From the NCBI GenBank assembly GCA_030144725.1, contig JASKMD010000029.1, positions 2,532,346 through 2,596,345 of the forward strand: DNA of 64,000 nucleotides. The letters are read 5' to 3'. A program made the translations under genes and the position numbers. Positions 1 through 17,800 of the stretch are shown here, piece by piece; the stretch's first letter is position 1, and every line of letters begins with the position of its first letter. A model generated the notes under the pieces. The model saw nothing but the letters and a program-made list of their open reading frames with translations, was not told the origin of the DNA and searched no databases. This DNA is from Haematococcus lacustris (taxonomy: Eukaryota > Chlorophyta > Chlorophyceae > Chlamydomonadales > Haematococcaceae).

Positions 1-699
1 CTAGGACAGAGCAGGTTTAAAGCGTGCACCGAGCAGCCAATGCAGATCACAGTGGGCATGGACTGTAGCAGCAGGCGTAGGGCCTTCATGTTGGCTGCAG
101 TGTTGTCCATGATGAAGCCTAGGCACCTAGCAAATCCACACCCAACAGGTTGAACATGGCCTGAAGATGCACATTGTCGACTTGGCGAAACGGAGTACGC
201 GATGTGACCAGAAAGAGCCCCAGCCGGCGACGGACTGCACGCAGCATATCCTGTGGCAAATTGCGCTCTTGAAGCGGCACTGGGCCAAAGTTGTCCTCAT
301 CAATGCGCCGTTTGCCAACAACTGCCGTTTTAGCTGTGCATCGCTGCTGATGCTGCTTATCAGTTTGAGTCATGTTGTTTACGCTGGCGCCCCATTGTTC
401 ACCCCACGCGGGCATCGCTTGCAGTATGCTTTGACAATGCCCTCATCGAACTCAAAGTCCCAAGTTGCGGTGAACTTGCTATCCTGGACTTTCTCCATCA
501 CCACAGACGTGTCAGTATTCTTGCCATTGTACTTCTGTTCTCTGGTTGCGGCCATCGCCGCTTGGCTTGGCTTGGTTTGCCAATGCAGCTGCCGGCCTGC
601 CTGCCGGCTGAAAGTGACAATGTGACGCGCTTGCAATTGCGACCAGTGCGCTAGGGTCGCACGGCTGCACTCACAGCGCCCAGGATCAAACATCGCCAT
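1..699 (-). pseudogene. hAT-type transposase relic (N-terminal part, broken)
   Basis: Minus-strand reading from about 699 gives a short N-terminal region with a CxxC pair (YCKRC) and then, in another frame, an HQQRC, which together look like a BED-type zinc finger split by a frameshift near 379-415. The second frame continues to TPFRQVDNVHLQAMFNLLG, a motif typical of the region before the DUF659/hAT catalytic core, and stops at 119. In another frame the last 120 bases read FIMDNTAANMKALRLLLQ, then CIGCSVHALNLL, which matches the 'DNAxNMKxA ... CxxHxLNL' block of DUF659/hAT transposases. In intact families these blocks are usually separated by more residues, so an internal deletion is likely. 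The rest lies beyond the left edge. With at least one frameshift and one stop it is not functional. Family assignment rests on motif recognition only. Confidence 0.6.
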
Positions 700-701
700 C
701 T

Positions 702-766
702 AATACGCATATTAGATCTAATACCGGCCGGATTAGATCTAATATAATCTAATACCTAATATTAGG
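702..766. repeat. AT-rich palindrome cluster beside the hAT relic
   Basis: Positions 709-745 form a near-perfect palindrome: two TTAGATCTAA arms around a central CCGGCCGG, with one missing T. A perfect 12-bp palindrome, CCTAATATTAGG, follows at 755-766. The block starts a few bases upstream of the first ATG of the hAT-like relic in an otherwise GC-rich region. It could be a subterminal or end structure of that element, or a cruciform-forming site; no target-site duplication could be paired. Confidence 0.55.
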
Positions 767-3700
767 CGGGGGGAGCCGCGCCCTACTCACACCCCATTAA
801 TCTCGCATCGAAATCATATGGTCCACACAATTAAATGTCGTGGCCTCTCTTCTAGTGCCTCTCTTCTAGTAGCCTTATCACCTGACCACGTGGCATGGGG
901 CACTTCACCTCGCACTTCACCCTTGCTGCTACCTTGGCCAAAGCAAGCACCCCGCCTTGGCCTGCTGCCCGTATATAAGCGGTCGTCTCCCCCATTGTTG
1001 CCACCCTTGCCTGTCCTGTGACCCCAGCCTTTGCCCCAGCCTGGCCCACCTCCCCCGACCTTGCCCGGGGCAAAGCAGCCACTCTGGTTGCCGCCCCGGC
1101 CTGGCCCGCCGCCCCAGCCTACCTCGCCTACCCCTCGTTGCTTCTGCTGCTGCTGCTGTTGCTTCCACTGCTGCTTGCTTTCGTTAAGGAGTGGCTAATG
1201 CCAAACCTGTTGCCGCTGGCTTGGGTTTATTTTGAGCCCAAGGGCCTGCCACGCTCGCGCACGGCTGGTCCAGCCTTGGTTACATCAAGAATGATGGATG
1301 CAGGAGCTGATCTAGTACTTGCCAACAACTGCAAGGCTAGCAGCAGACAGTCGCTTCTCAATCACTGCCGCCTGACGATCAAGAGGCATTTGGAAGCGTT
1401 GTTCATCGTGCATAAGGAGCTCGCGATGTCGATTATCAGCTGCGCCGGCGGCACTGATGCCCCGGACCATTAACTGGTCCATTGCTAGCACTTTCGTCAA
1501 GGTCAAATGATTGTTTGATTACTTCCCGAAAGACCCCAAAAATACATTGTTTAATCATTCCAGGTTTCCCGAAGGACAAAAAACGATTCGGGATAGGGAA
1601 TCAAAAGGGAGAGTACGGTAAGTGTGTAAGAATAATTGAGTAAGAGTCCAACTCGTCGCAAGTCCTTGGCCTTGATGCTCACTTTCCTCGGTGCTGCATC
1701 AGCAACAGCAGCGACAGGCCTATGACTTGCTGCAACAAGTCACCATGCCCCCAGGTTCCCTGTATCTCTATCCTCCTGTAGAGCCCCTACACTTCTCCAC
1801 AGGAGAGACCGGTGTGTGTCCCTGTCAGGCGCCCCCAACATGGGGTTGGTAATATGCATGCAAATACTCTCTCAATACTGCATCGTTTTCGATAGCGTTT
1901 ATCACATTGGTAACTGCAAAGCAATGCGCGTCATTTGACCATCAGCGCAAGCCATTGGAGTCTTTGCTCGCGTACTGCCACATGTGCCCGCGAACAAACA
2001 ACAGCGGCGAGACGGGTATCCTTGGCACGGTGAGCCACATCGCTGAGGCCCCATCTACCTAGCGTAGTGAGCTGGTTGTGCACAAATGGAATGTCCGGCT
2101 GACACCCAACGCGAGGCCTGCCGGACGTGCATGGCACCTAAACGGGGTGATTGTAACATATACTCGTGTTCGCTTCTCGCCGAAGACATCATTTGGGTCG
2201 GCGCACACTAAGGTATCACCGGGTTACCCCCCCCCTCCTCCACTGTGTCCTCCACTGTGTTGCACCGGCTGCACCTACAGAAAAAGCGACACGAAATGTT
2301 TGTTCTTTACCCATTGGCGCATCTAGTGGAACAAATTGCACATCAAACAGCCCTGGCCTCTATCAGTTTGACATCTTCAAAGTGACATCATGTTCTCCAA
2401 GTAGAATCAGGTCCACGGGGCTGTGGGGTGGCAGTTGAGCTATGAAACGTTGCACGCAGGTGGATGGGATGTAGGGGAGTGTAAGTCTCAGAGGAGCCGA
2501 GTCCAAACTCGGTCATGGTGTGGAGCTGTGTGACTGACTGCATGGCCCTGACCCCGAAATCGGCTAAGGGAGGTGACGGTCACAGACCAAAGTGTGCTTT
2601 TGACATATCTGAGTATGAGCGTGTGTAACAATGTCTAAAAGGAGCGTAACCTAGTAAGTAGCATGCTGTAAGTCCCAATGGTCGAGCTGTGGCATTGCCC
2701 TCTAGGTAAGGGGGGGAGGTGGGCTCATTGCCACATCGCCGCAACCGCTTTCCGATCCGACTGCTGCTGCCGACGCGCATGCGCATGTAGAGCAGCCTTA
2801 GCGACGAAGGTGGTCGCAGCGATGACGGCATGCCCCGCAACGGCCCAAATTTGAATCACTAACTTTGATGCTTTGTTGTGCACGTCCTACTCGGTGTATG
2901 TTTATTCTGGATGGGTGAAAGGTAGCTGGCTGGATTGGCTACATACTGAGCCAGCTAGCATCAAATTTGGCTCAGCGAGTGCAGAGTTACAGCCGTCCTA
3001 CTACCAGGGGTCGGTTTACTGCCATTTTTTGAATGTTGGGGGCGCCTGAGGTCACCCCTCCCATTGAACCACCAACCCCCCTAACGATAAGGGACAACGG
3101 CTTTTCCGGACTCATCTCTGCACGGGTTTACACGCGGATTGAAGCGTCGGAATGCGGCCGCGCTGAGGCACGCGCCGAGCTGGTCGGGCATGTTGCCGGG
3201 TATCCGACCCTACCGAGCCTGCGGACTTGATGTACGCTGACCCAGTATCTGTGAGTCCCTCATTGACGCGATGAATAGTGCGCGATGTGCGAGGAGCCCG
3301 ACCCCATGTCCAACATCGTGACCAACATGCGCTGGCTCAGGGGCTCTGAAACTTGGAGGAGACCACAGTAGGAGCACAGCAGTGGCAGCTGCATCAATCC
3401 CTTGCAGATTAGGCTCCAAAAGGTGGGGAAACACTCCTCCATGCTGCCCAACCTGCTGATGCCCGTATGACGACCATCGAACTCAATTGAACTCTCCAGC
3501 CTCGCGTCACTAGCTAGGGAACTCACTGTGGACCCCCTGCCAAATTCTCATCTATTGTCTCCAAGCAAGAAGCTGAGCGTGAAAATGTTAAACGAGTATT
3601 GCAAGGCAGTGGGGTTGTATGTGCCAGCCAACACCTTGCGTGCTGACCTACGGTACATGGTACTGGAGCATCTCAATGGGCAGGCAGAGTGGGATTGAGC

Positions 3701-4500
3701 TGGCTGTGTAAGGTGACGTTGAGAAAATTGGGCTCCATGCGTAAAGTGTACCGCAGTGTACCGCAGCGGAGAACTCTGCATCCCGCGTTGTGGGTGTTGT
3801 TAGGCAGCACTTGAAAGGCCCATCGCGCAGAGCGGAACCGTTCGCGTGCCTGGCAGACTGCCGGTCACCGTGGGTGCTAGCAGCTCGGGCGCGCAGGCGC
3901 AAGCGCGACGCAAAGATAAGGCGTTCCGCGTTAAAATGACAACTCAACTCTCACCAGGCACGCCGCAAAGTCAAATGTCCCTTACGTGGTGGTTCAATGG
4001 GAGGGGTGACCCTGAGTCCCTGACCTAGGTGTGACCATAGGAGTCGCTAGAGCCCTACCCTATGCAGGACTCTGTAGCGCACACATCCCCTTTGTAGAAG
4101 GCACTCTGGTTGTTTGTCAAACATCAGCCGCATCAACACACTTGCAGTCACCCCAAGACCATCAGTCAATGCCTTCTACAAATCATCAACATTATGCCAC
4201 AAGCAAAGCAATGGCTGACCTGAGCACCATTAAGGTTCACTCGCCTCACTGTCCTTGGGCCCGAGCTCGAGTTTGTCATCCCTCATCACCACTCCACTTC
4301 TGAACTTGGGCAAAGAGGTGACGTCTGTTGGTGTCCACTGCATGGCGCTGCAGGCTGCCCCGATTGACCTCCCTCTCTAGCCACTCAGGATCCACCACCA
4401 CCCCTGACCCAGCCCCAGCAACCTCCGCTGCTTGGCTACCTCATCCCGCATGGCATCAGTAGGCACCACCCCACCCTCACCCTGACCCGCACCCTGTAGC
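767..4500. other. Intergenic stretch, no supported gene
   Basis: No open frame here matches a family I recognise or carries a convincing splice pattern. A TATA-like GTATATAAG lies at about 970. Some open frames exist on the plus strand (about 1018-1473) and the minus strand (1312-1506 and 1931-2137), but they overlap each other or lack recognisable domains. Positions 1830-2015 belong to a dispersed repeat described separately. The remainder is mixed-composition DNA of the kind left by decayed transposons. Confidence 0.5.
1830..2015 (+). repeat. Dispersed repeat, copy 1 (inverted partner at 59150-59320)
   Basis: This segment aligns by eye, in reverse complement, with 59150-59320. Shared landmarks in order are CCAACATGGG, ATACTCTCTCAATACT, TCGATAGCG, TTATCACATTGGTA, CAATGCGCG, CATCAGCGCAAG and CTTTGCTCGCG. 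Similarity is high but imperfect, as expected of two members of a repeat family. No function is visible. Confidence 0.7.
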
Positions 4501-4504
4501 CAGG

Positions 4505-5100
4505 TCACTTCCTTCCCCTGCACACTACGCTCCACCCAGCTGCGCTATCGCTCAGTCCAGGCTGGACAGCCACCCAAGGGCACCCCAAAGCGGCGCTGGT
4601 GCTCGTGTGAGCCAGAGCCAGAGCCACCGCTTGCTCAAGCCTGCGGGGAAACAACACGGTGAGGCTGTTGGCAAAGCTGGTCTCCAACTTGGCGCCCACA
4701 TCGTCCACGGTGTTGGCGTTGTGTACATAGCGAGGAACGGCGTCGAGGCGGGCGTGGAGGCCCGGGTACGCGGCCAACACAGCCTCCAACGCTGCGCTGG
4801 GCCGAGATTGCCTGCCGGGAGGAGGCAGACCGCGGTTCAGCTGCAGGTACAGGTCGCGTCCTCAACAGGGATGTCGTCGAAAGCCTCCCGCCCGTCCGCA
4901 AGCGCAGTGACCCGTGTGTGCCAGCCGCGCACCACGTGGCCCAGTAGCAAGCTGCCGAGCAGCGCCCTCACGGTGCAGGCCTTTACCCAAGCCTCAACCT
5001 GTTGAACGAGGCGCGCCTCGACCACAGCGGACGCTACGACCCCCCCCCGCAGCGGACACCCGCAGCGAACACCCCCTTCATCACGGTATGGAGCTTGCAC
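4505..5100 (-). pseudogene. Possible relic of a mobile-element protein
   Basis: The minus strand keeps protein-like frames in pieces. 5100-4837 contains VEARLVQQVEAWVKACTVRA. 4789-4505 contains LDAVPRYVHNANTVDD followed by FPRRLEQAVALALAHT. The pieces lie in different frames with stops between them. The second resembles, from memory only, helical N-terminal regions of repetitive hypothetical proteins in Chlamydomonadales genomes that may be TnpB/Fanzor-related. I cannot confirm this without a search. No intact start or end was found. Confidence 0.25.
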
Positions 5101-5510
5101 TTATTGGCATGGCAGGTGTTGTTGTTGTGGCAGGCCCAGCGGGCTTCACCGCTGGCCTGCTTGGCTTGATGCGCCTGGCTTGGTTCTGGCTGTGCGTCGA
5201 GCTCGCGGTCCACCTCACTGTTTGAGGCACTACGGTTCCGTCTACGCTGTGTTTTTCGCTGCATACGCTCTGTAAATCGTTAATTTCTTTTGTTATTTCC
5301 TGGTTTTCCTGTTTCCTTTGTCTATTTTCCCACATGCAACAGTGAGACCTCTGCAGCCGGCTTTGTAATTCACTAGTCACTTCCTCCAACCCTCCCAGCT
5401 CTTAGCGTGCTCTTAAACGTTCTAGGATGAGCTAGGCTGAAAACCTGTGGAGCATCATGCCCCCAAGTTCACACGCTTCACGGGCTGTACTTCCGTGACA
5501 GCCGCAGCTG

Positions 5511-11063
<5,553 letters not shown>

Positions 11064-11869
11064 TAATGTGATCAGTGAGACGGTGAAGAAACAAGTGTGT
11101 GGCTGCTGATGCGGTCCATCCGGGACTGCGTTGCAACGCATGGGGGCCAACGTGTGGCGACAACTGAAGCTGAGCTGGTGGGCATTGAAGCCACAAGACC
11201 CCCCGCCCAAGACCCTGCAGCAGCAGCCTACGCCTTAGCAAGTATGTGCCAAAAGTGTCTTTACTTACCTATGCACATCATGCATTATGTCTACCCTCAA
11301 TCGACACCTTGCATAAAGTCCAGGCAATTCAGATGAGGCAGGGAGGGGAGGAGTCGATGCGGGTGCTTGTAAGATGCGTGAACAACTGTAGCGATGGAAG
11401 GATGGAGAAGCATTGCAGACCTCGTTGGCAGGGTAAGGGCTACATAGTCAGTTGTCGATCCATGCCTGCTTGATCTGGCTGTTCGCATCAGCGACCCAGG
11501 CTGTGCATGGCAGCTGCATGCACAGCTTTGAATCTTCATGCTCGGACCACCGAGCAACGGACGCTTTGTACCGCTTTACTTCGACGCACGCGACAGTATC
11601 AGCTCTGTCAGGTGTTACGACGTGATGATGTGACAAGGACGAGGACATGCGCATTCATACGCACATGCCAAATCTTAATCTCAATGGGAACTTATCAGCT
11701 CACTTGTAGCTGTTGAATGGCTGGGGTCGCAATCCACTGCTAAGTTCTGTCACATTTTGGAGCAGCGTTTGCGACCATGGCGAATGTGTAAGCAATCGAC
11801 GCAGTGTCGCGCTATTTAGCATAGCACGCAACATCATGATCATAATAATGTCGCAGCACATTCGACATC
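11064..11869. other. Intergenic region between the lipase gene and DRC11
   Basis: No coding signal was recognised. A TGTAA at 11368-11372, about 305 bases after the lipase stop, may be its poly(A) signal. The last few hundred bases before 11870 should contain the DRC11 promoter and 5' UTR; no TATA box stands out. Confidence 0.5.
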
Positions 11870-14800
11870 ATGTGGCGGGAGGGGATGATGGAGCTGCTGG
11901 ATCAACTGGAGGCAGAAAACCCAGAAGACACAGCATTGGCTCCAAAGGTGCAGTTGCCGCTTCGAAGAATGCCTTTACCCAGATATCAACCCAGTCCCCT
12001 TCTACATGCCACAGGATTTGTCGGAGTGGGCTTGCATCTACATCAAGTACATCCAGATTCTGCGCAAACTCGAGACAGCCTACGACCAGATGGTGCACCC
12101 CCAGAAGCGGCTGGACATGCGCAAAGCACTGGAGGCTTGCATAGGGCGGCAGCTAGAGATCCGGCACTGGATGGTGAAGCTGAACCGCGGGCTAGACTTT
12201 GTTAGCCTGGACGACATCCTTGTGGACCTGAAGCTGTCTCCAGACGTGCTAGAGGTCCCTGTGCCCAAGTACTTCATAGAGGACAGGGCCAAGGAGCTGG
12301 ATGACCGCGACAAGTTCCTGGAGGCGCTGGTGGAGAAGTACAACGTCAAGGCACCGCAGCACTCCCCCATCATCAGGATAGGGGCCCCGCTGCCTGAGGA
12401 GGAGGCCATCATGATCATACAGAAGAATGAGCGAGGTGAGGGGACAGGGCAGGTAGGCAGGCAAGTCAGGCAGGCTGCGGCAGGGCCAGCCAGACAGGCA
12501 ATCAGGCTGCGGCAGAGGACCAGTGGGCCAGGCAGGCAGGCAGGCAGGCAGGCAAGCAGGAATCTGGCCCACCAGCAGCTGGGCAAGTAGCAGGCAGATG
12601 GGCCGGTAGGCAGGCAGGCAGGTGGGCCATCAGGTAGACCAGGCGGGCTGCAGCTGGGCCCCCAGGCCAGCCAGGCATGCTGCGGCTGAGTCACCAGGTC
12701 GGTCACGCTTTGGCTATGAGGATGGGTGAGGGAATATGAATAACCTGAATATAGGGGGGCCTCTCACGGCGACACCCGTAGAGAGGCTAGGGGAGGGCCC
12801 ATGTGCATGCCACGCCCAGCAGCCCCCCCTGACTGCGGAGCAGGAGCCTACTGAGCACCCTGCGCAGCACTGGCCGAACTGCAAGGACAGCTAGGGTTAC
12901 TGTGGGCTGGGCCCTAGGCTGGGGCCCACAGCCAGCCCAGCACTGGCTCCATCTGGCCCCCATCTGGCAGCTGAGGTACCGGGGTCTACTTTTCACAGCC
13001 CAGCCTGGCCCAACCCGGTCCACTCTGAGGGTGGAGTACATGTCAAGCTTTAGGTGCAGCCCACACAGGCAGGTACCTTGCCCATGTAGGGATAAGTTGC
13101 AGTACATCAGTGTTCTGGGCTCCACACATAGGGCTGCACCCTATGACTCACTGGACACTGCACACTGTAACCCAGACCAGCCCATTCCCAGCTTCTCCCT
13201 CATCACCATAGTACCTCTTCTAGGGGTGGTTTGCTGTCTGCTTTGGGTGAACGACCTTGATGCTGCTTGTGGCCCAGCTTGGGGTACTCCCTGGCCTTGG
13301 CGATTAGCTCAGGCAGCCCAGCCCAGCCCCAATGGGCGCCACTTGCTCACCCAGAGTGTGCAGTCCAGTGCAGCACAGTGCAGTCCACCCATACAAGGGG
13401 GGTGTGGGGACTGTCATATGCAGGGGACAACTCAGCACCCCACCACCCCCTTCACATGCTTGTCATGCTCCTAACTCCTAGCTTGGTGCTGCAGCCAGTC
13501 ATGTAAGGCTGCACGCAAGGGCCTCAGCAACATTGGGTCAGCCACATCAAGAACATGCACCGCCATAGACCCACTACCGTTTCTGCTGTGGTTGCCCCCA
13601 GCATTGGCCCAGTGCCAGCTTAGCCCTGCCCTGCTCAGCCCCATCCTCACCAAACTCACCAGCCTCCCCTGTCACTGCGACCAGCCACAGCACAGGATTG
13701 GACGGCACAACACACAGACCAGCACCTCTACGCAGGCTTAGAAAGCACAGGGCCTACAGGCCCCCAGGCCACCAGCACCATCACAAACCAGCACCAGCAC
13801 CACACCAGCACCAGCACAGCTCTAAGGGCCACAGCTTGCTGTACCCAACACAGCGTCCACCCCAGCGTCCACCCCGCCCCACCCCTCCCCGCCTTGCCCA
13901 TCCCCGCCCCGCCCCGACCCACCTCGCCCCGCCCACCTGGTCTACCCTCTACCTGTGTGTGGGGTGCTGCAGGGCGCCAGGCCAGGGAGCGCGCCCGCAT
14001 GGTGCACATCCTGAAAAAGCAGCGCCAGATTGAGGACAAGCGGTCGCGCATGGGGGTCCCCCTGACCCATGATGAGGCGGCGCGCCGCATCCAGGCAGCC
14101 ATCCGCGGCTTCATCTGGCGCAAGCGCATCAAGCAGGAGGGCGAGAAGGAGCTGGTGTTCCTGGGCATGAAGCCAAAGGTGAGGAAGGGACTGCTGCCGG
14201 GGGGGGAGTATAGTGCCTGCCTGCCTGTCTGCCTGCCTGCCTGCCTGCCTGGCCGCCAGCCAACCCCTACCCTACCCTCATGCGCCTGCACAGCGCGCAC
14301 CAGCCTGCCAGCCTGCCAGCCTGGCTGCCTGGCTGCGCAGCCACGAGACCCTGTGCTGGACCCCCAGATTAAGGAGGCCAAGAACCTGATGCGGCGCAAG
14401 CGCATCCAGCTGGAGCACACTCGGGAGTATGAGGAGAAGGTGGTGGAGCTGAAGCAAAAGGTGGGAGTCACACGTTCTGTGGGTCCAGCCTGCTGCCCTT
14501 GAGTGCTGGTCCACACTTTTGGTCACACTCATGGTGTGCTGCTGCTCATGTGTTGGACACATCCACCTGCAGCTGCTTCACTACCAATGCCTCTGCGCCT
14601 CCATGTTGTTCCTGCGGATGCGGATAAGTGTGGGGATGGGGATGCTGGCCTCATTTGCTGGCCCTGCTGCTGCCGCAGACCCGCTCTCAGTGTGTGTGTA
14701 CATGTGGTGTGAGAGTGGGGTGCTGCTGAGGCCTGCTGTGGCCTGCTGCCGCTGCTGCTGCTGCTGCTGGGGGCTGTTGCTGCTGTTGCGCTGCTGCAGG

Positions 14801-17800
14801 TGCGAGAGCTTGAGGGTCAGGACATGCGCGAGACCATCCAGGACCGTATCAACGCCTGGTTTGTGGAGAACCGAAACCCAGAGACTGGAGAGTACCCTGA
14901 CTTTCCTGACGCTGACGATGGCGGCAGCAAGGTGGGCTGCTGTGGCAGGCACCCTGCACCAGCAATCCAGCATTTGTCAGGCAGACCAGATCCTGCCATA
15001 CTCAACAGCATCGTGTGTGGCAGCGGGGACGCGGCTGGGTCATCTGGGCTAAGGGCGTCCTCCTGCATTATCTCCAGTGTGTCCAGACCTTAGCGATGCC
15101 ATGTCGCTGTGGCGTGCTGATGGCTGCCTTCAACCTGGGATGTGCTGCCCTGTATCCCTGCGAGCCCCACCCTGCCCTTCGCGTCCCTGTCCCGCGCAAC
15201 TGTACCCTGCCCTGCCTCTACAGGTGATCTTAAACCCACCTATCCCGACAGTCGACGCGCTGCTGGCGGGCATGGACGACAGCAAAGACAAGGCTAAGGC
15301 CAAGGCCGCGGCGGACAAAGCCAAGGCCGCGAAGGGCGGGAAAGGCGGCAAAGGCGGCGAGGAGGCCGCGCCGGTGGAAGAAAAAGTGACGAGTGTGTTC
15401 ATCCCTGCGATAGAGGCCGCGGTCCAGGACTTCGTCGCCAAATGGCAGGACCGGGACGAAATGGGCAACTTCTTCCAGAAATATGACCCCGAACTGGTCA
15501 AGGACGAGCTGCGGCCCATCGTATTTGAGGAGATCAGGCAGCAGGTGACCCTCTACTGCGCGCGTTGGTGCTGTGTTGCCAGTCGTCATTGGGTGTTCCC
15601 CAGTGCCTGCAGCAGGGTGCCAAGAGGGCGTGAGGGCAGAGCAAGCACAGTATTGCAGGAGGCTGTGGTGATTCTGCGGCGCTGTGCTGCTGCAGGTTGA
15701 CGAGGAGATGGCGGTGTTACTGCAAAACCTGAAAGACATGGTAGAGGCTGAGCGCGCCGCCAAGCTGGGCAAGAAGGGCAAGAAGAAGAAAAAGGGGAAG
15801 AAGAAGAAAAAGGTGTGGCGCCGCAGTGCTACTAGGGCAGATGGTCCAGGGTCAGTGCTTACTGAGGCCAAGTGCCCAGGGGCGCAGCGGCAGAGGGTGT
15901 ATCCAGCTCAGGCCTGGTGCAGAAGCCATGCAACAAAAGCATGGGGAGGGGATGGGAAGAGTGACACATGATGCAGTGTGTGATGCATTGAGGCATGTAC
16001 CGCTGGTCCACCTGCCCTGGTTATCTGATACAAGTGTTAAGAAGGCAAGACCAGCAAGGCAAGGCTGCTCCACCCCAACAGCTGGGTGTTGGAAGGCCGG
16101 GCCTTGCCCCGCTGCTGCCCCCCTCCTGACCCTAGCCCCACCCTCTGCCCCACCCCAGCGTCACTGGCATGGTCCTGCAGGGCAAGAAAGATAAGAAGGG
16201 CAAGAAGAAGAAGGACCCCACCGCTGACCGCTCCATTGAGTCCCTGTTTGCGGAGCTGGTGAGCAACGGCGTCCTGCGGCCCTGCCCCCACGTGCACGTC
16301 AGGGACTACCTGGGCTCCTCCAGCTACATGCAGGCAACCATGGAGAAGGTGAGGGCGAGAGGGGGGCAAGGAAGGGGAGAATGTAGCATGCACGTGGGGG
16401 GTAATGCTGATGGTGCTGGGTGCGAAACGGCCAAGGGTGGTGGTGGTGGTGGCAGCTGCGTGGCAGTGAGGATGGTGGTGGCTGCAGCGCGGTTGAGGGG
16501 GGTGGGGCGCCACACCCATGGCGACGGTGGTGGAGGTGGGGTGCCACCAAGCAGTACAGGCGGCTCCTATGTCTTGCATGAGCATGGTTTGCATGGGGAG
16601 AGAGTCACACGTGTCACACATCTCCATGAAGCCCTTAACCCAGCCTTACTACACCACTGAGGAGCTGTGTCCCCACACCCTCAGCAGGGGCCGCATCATC
16701 GAGCTTGGCCGCCGACCCTGACCCTGCACGCCGTGTGGGCGTGTGCGCAGGCCGCCATCGTGCCTGACCCCAGCATGGCCCAGATCCGCGCCGCCGTCAC
16801 AGAGTACGCCATCCTGCCCCTGGGCAGCCAGTACCTGCACGAACGCTCGCCCTACATCAAGTCAATCCTCATGTACGGCGGGGAGAAGACCGGCAAGTCA
16901 TTGCTGAGCCAGGTGAGCCCTGCCTGCCAGTGTAGCTCACTGTGGCTGGATGGGGCTGCTTATGGCTGACTGTGACTGATTGCGGCTGGAAGAGGGCAGC
17001 GCTGCAAGCAGAGGCCACAGCTCCTCCCTCACCTCCTCAGCTGCTGCTGACTCTGCTGCCACCCACCTTCCCTCCCTCTCACCCAGCCTGCTGCTTGCCC
17101 CCCGCACTCCCATGCCCTCCTGGCTGTGGCTGCAGGCCATTGCCAACCTGTCTGGCTCCAACCTGTTTGACCTGTCCCCGCGCAACACTGACGGCAAGTA
17201 CCCTGGCAAGAATGTGAACATGATGATCCACATGGTGTTCAAGGTAAAGGGGGAAATCAGGGTCGTGACCTGACCTGACCTGACCTGACCTGACCTGACC
17301 TGACCTGACCTGACCTGACCTGACCTGACCTGACCTGACCTGACCTGACCTGACCTGACCTGACCTGACCTGACCTGACCTGACCTGACCTGACCTGACC
17401 TGACCTGACCTGACCTGACCTGACCTGACCTGACCTGACCTGACCTGACCTGACCTGACCTGACCTGACCTGACCTGACCTGACCTGACCTACTGATCCT
17501 TCACCAACTGCAGCTGCTGGTCTGTGCACATGCCCACCCACAGCCATTAGAGGAGTCTAGTGGTGGGGCATGTTGTCACAGCCAGTGTAGCCAGGCCGCC
17601 AGGCATGACAGGACTGGGTGATGCTGCTGTTGCTGGCGGTGGGCAGGTGGCTCGCACCATGTCACCTTCAGTCATCTTCATCGATGAGGCGGAGAAGGTG
17701 TTCCTGACGGATAAGAAGAAGTTGAAGGAGTTTGGCAGCCAGGTACCATGCTGGGCCCTGACCTCCTTCAGCCTCAACACGGCCTTTCCCTCGCATCCTT

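Noticed and set aside
1018..1506. Protein-coding gene on either strand
   Set aside because: Frames lack recognisable domains, depend on a Leu-rich CTG run, and overlap on opposite strands.
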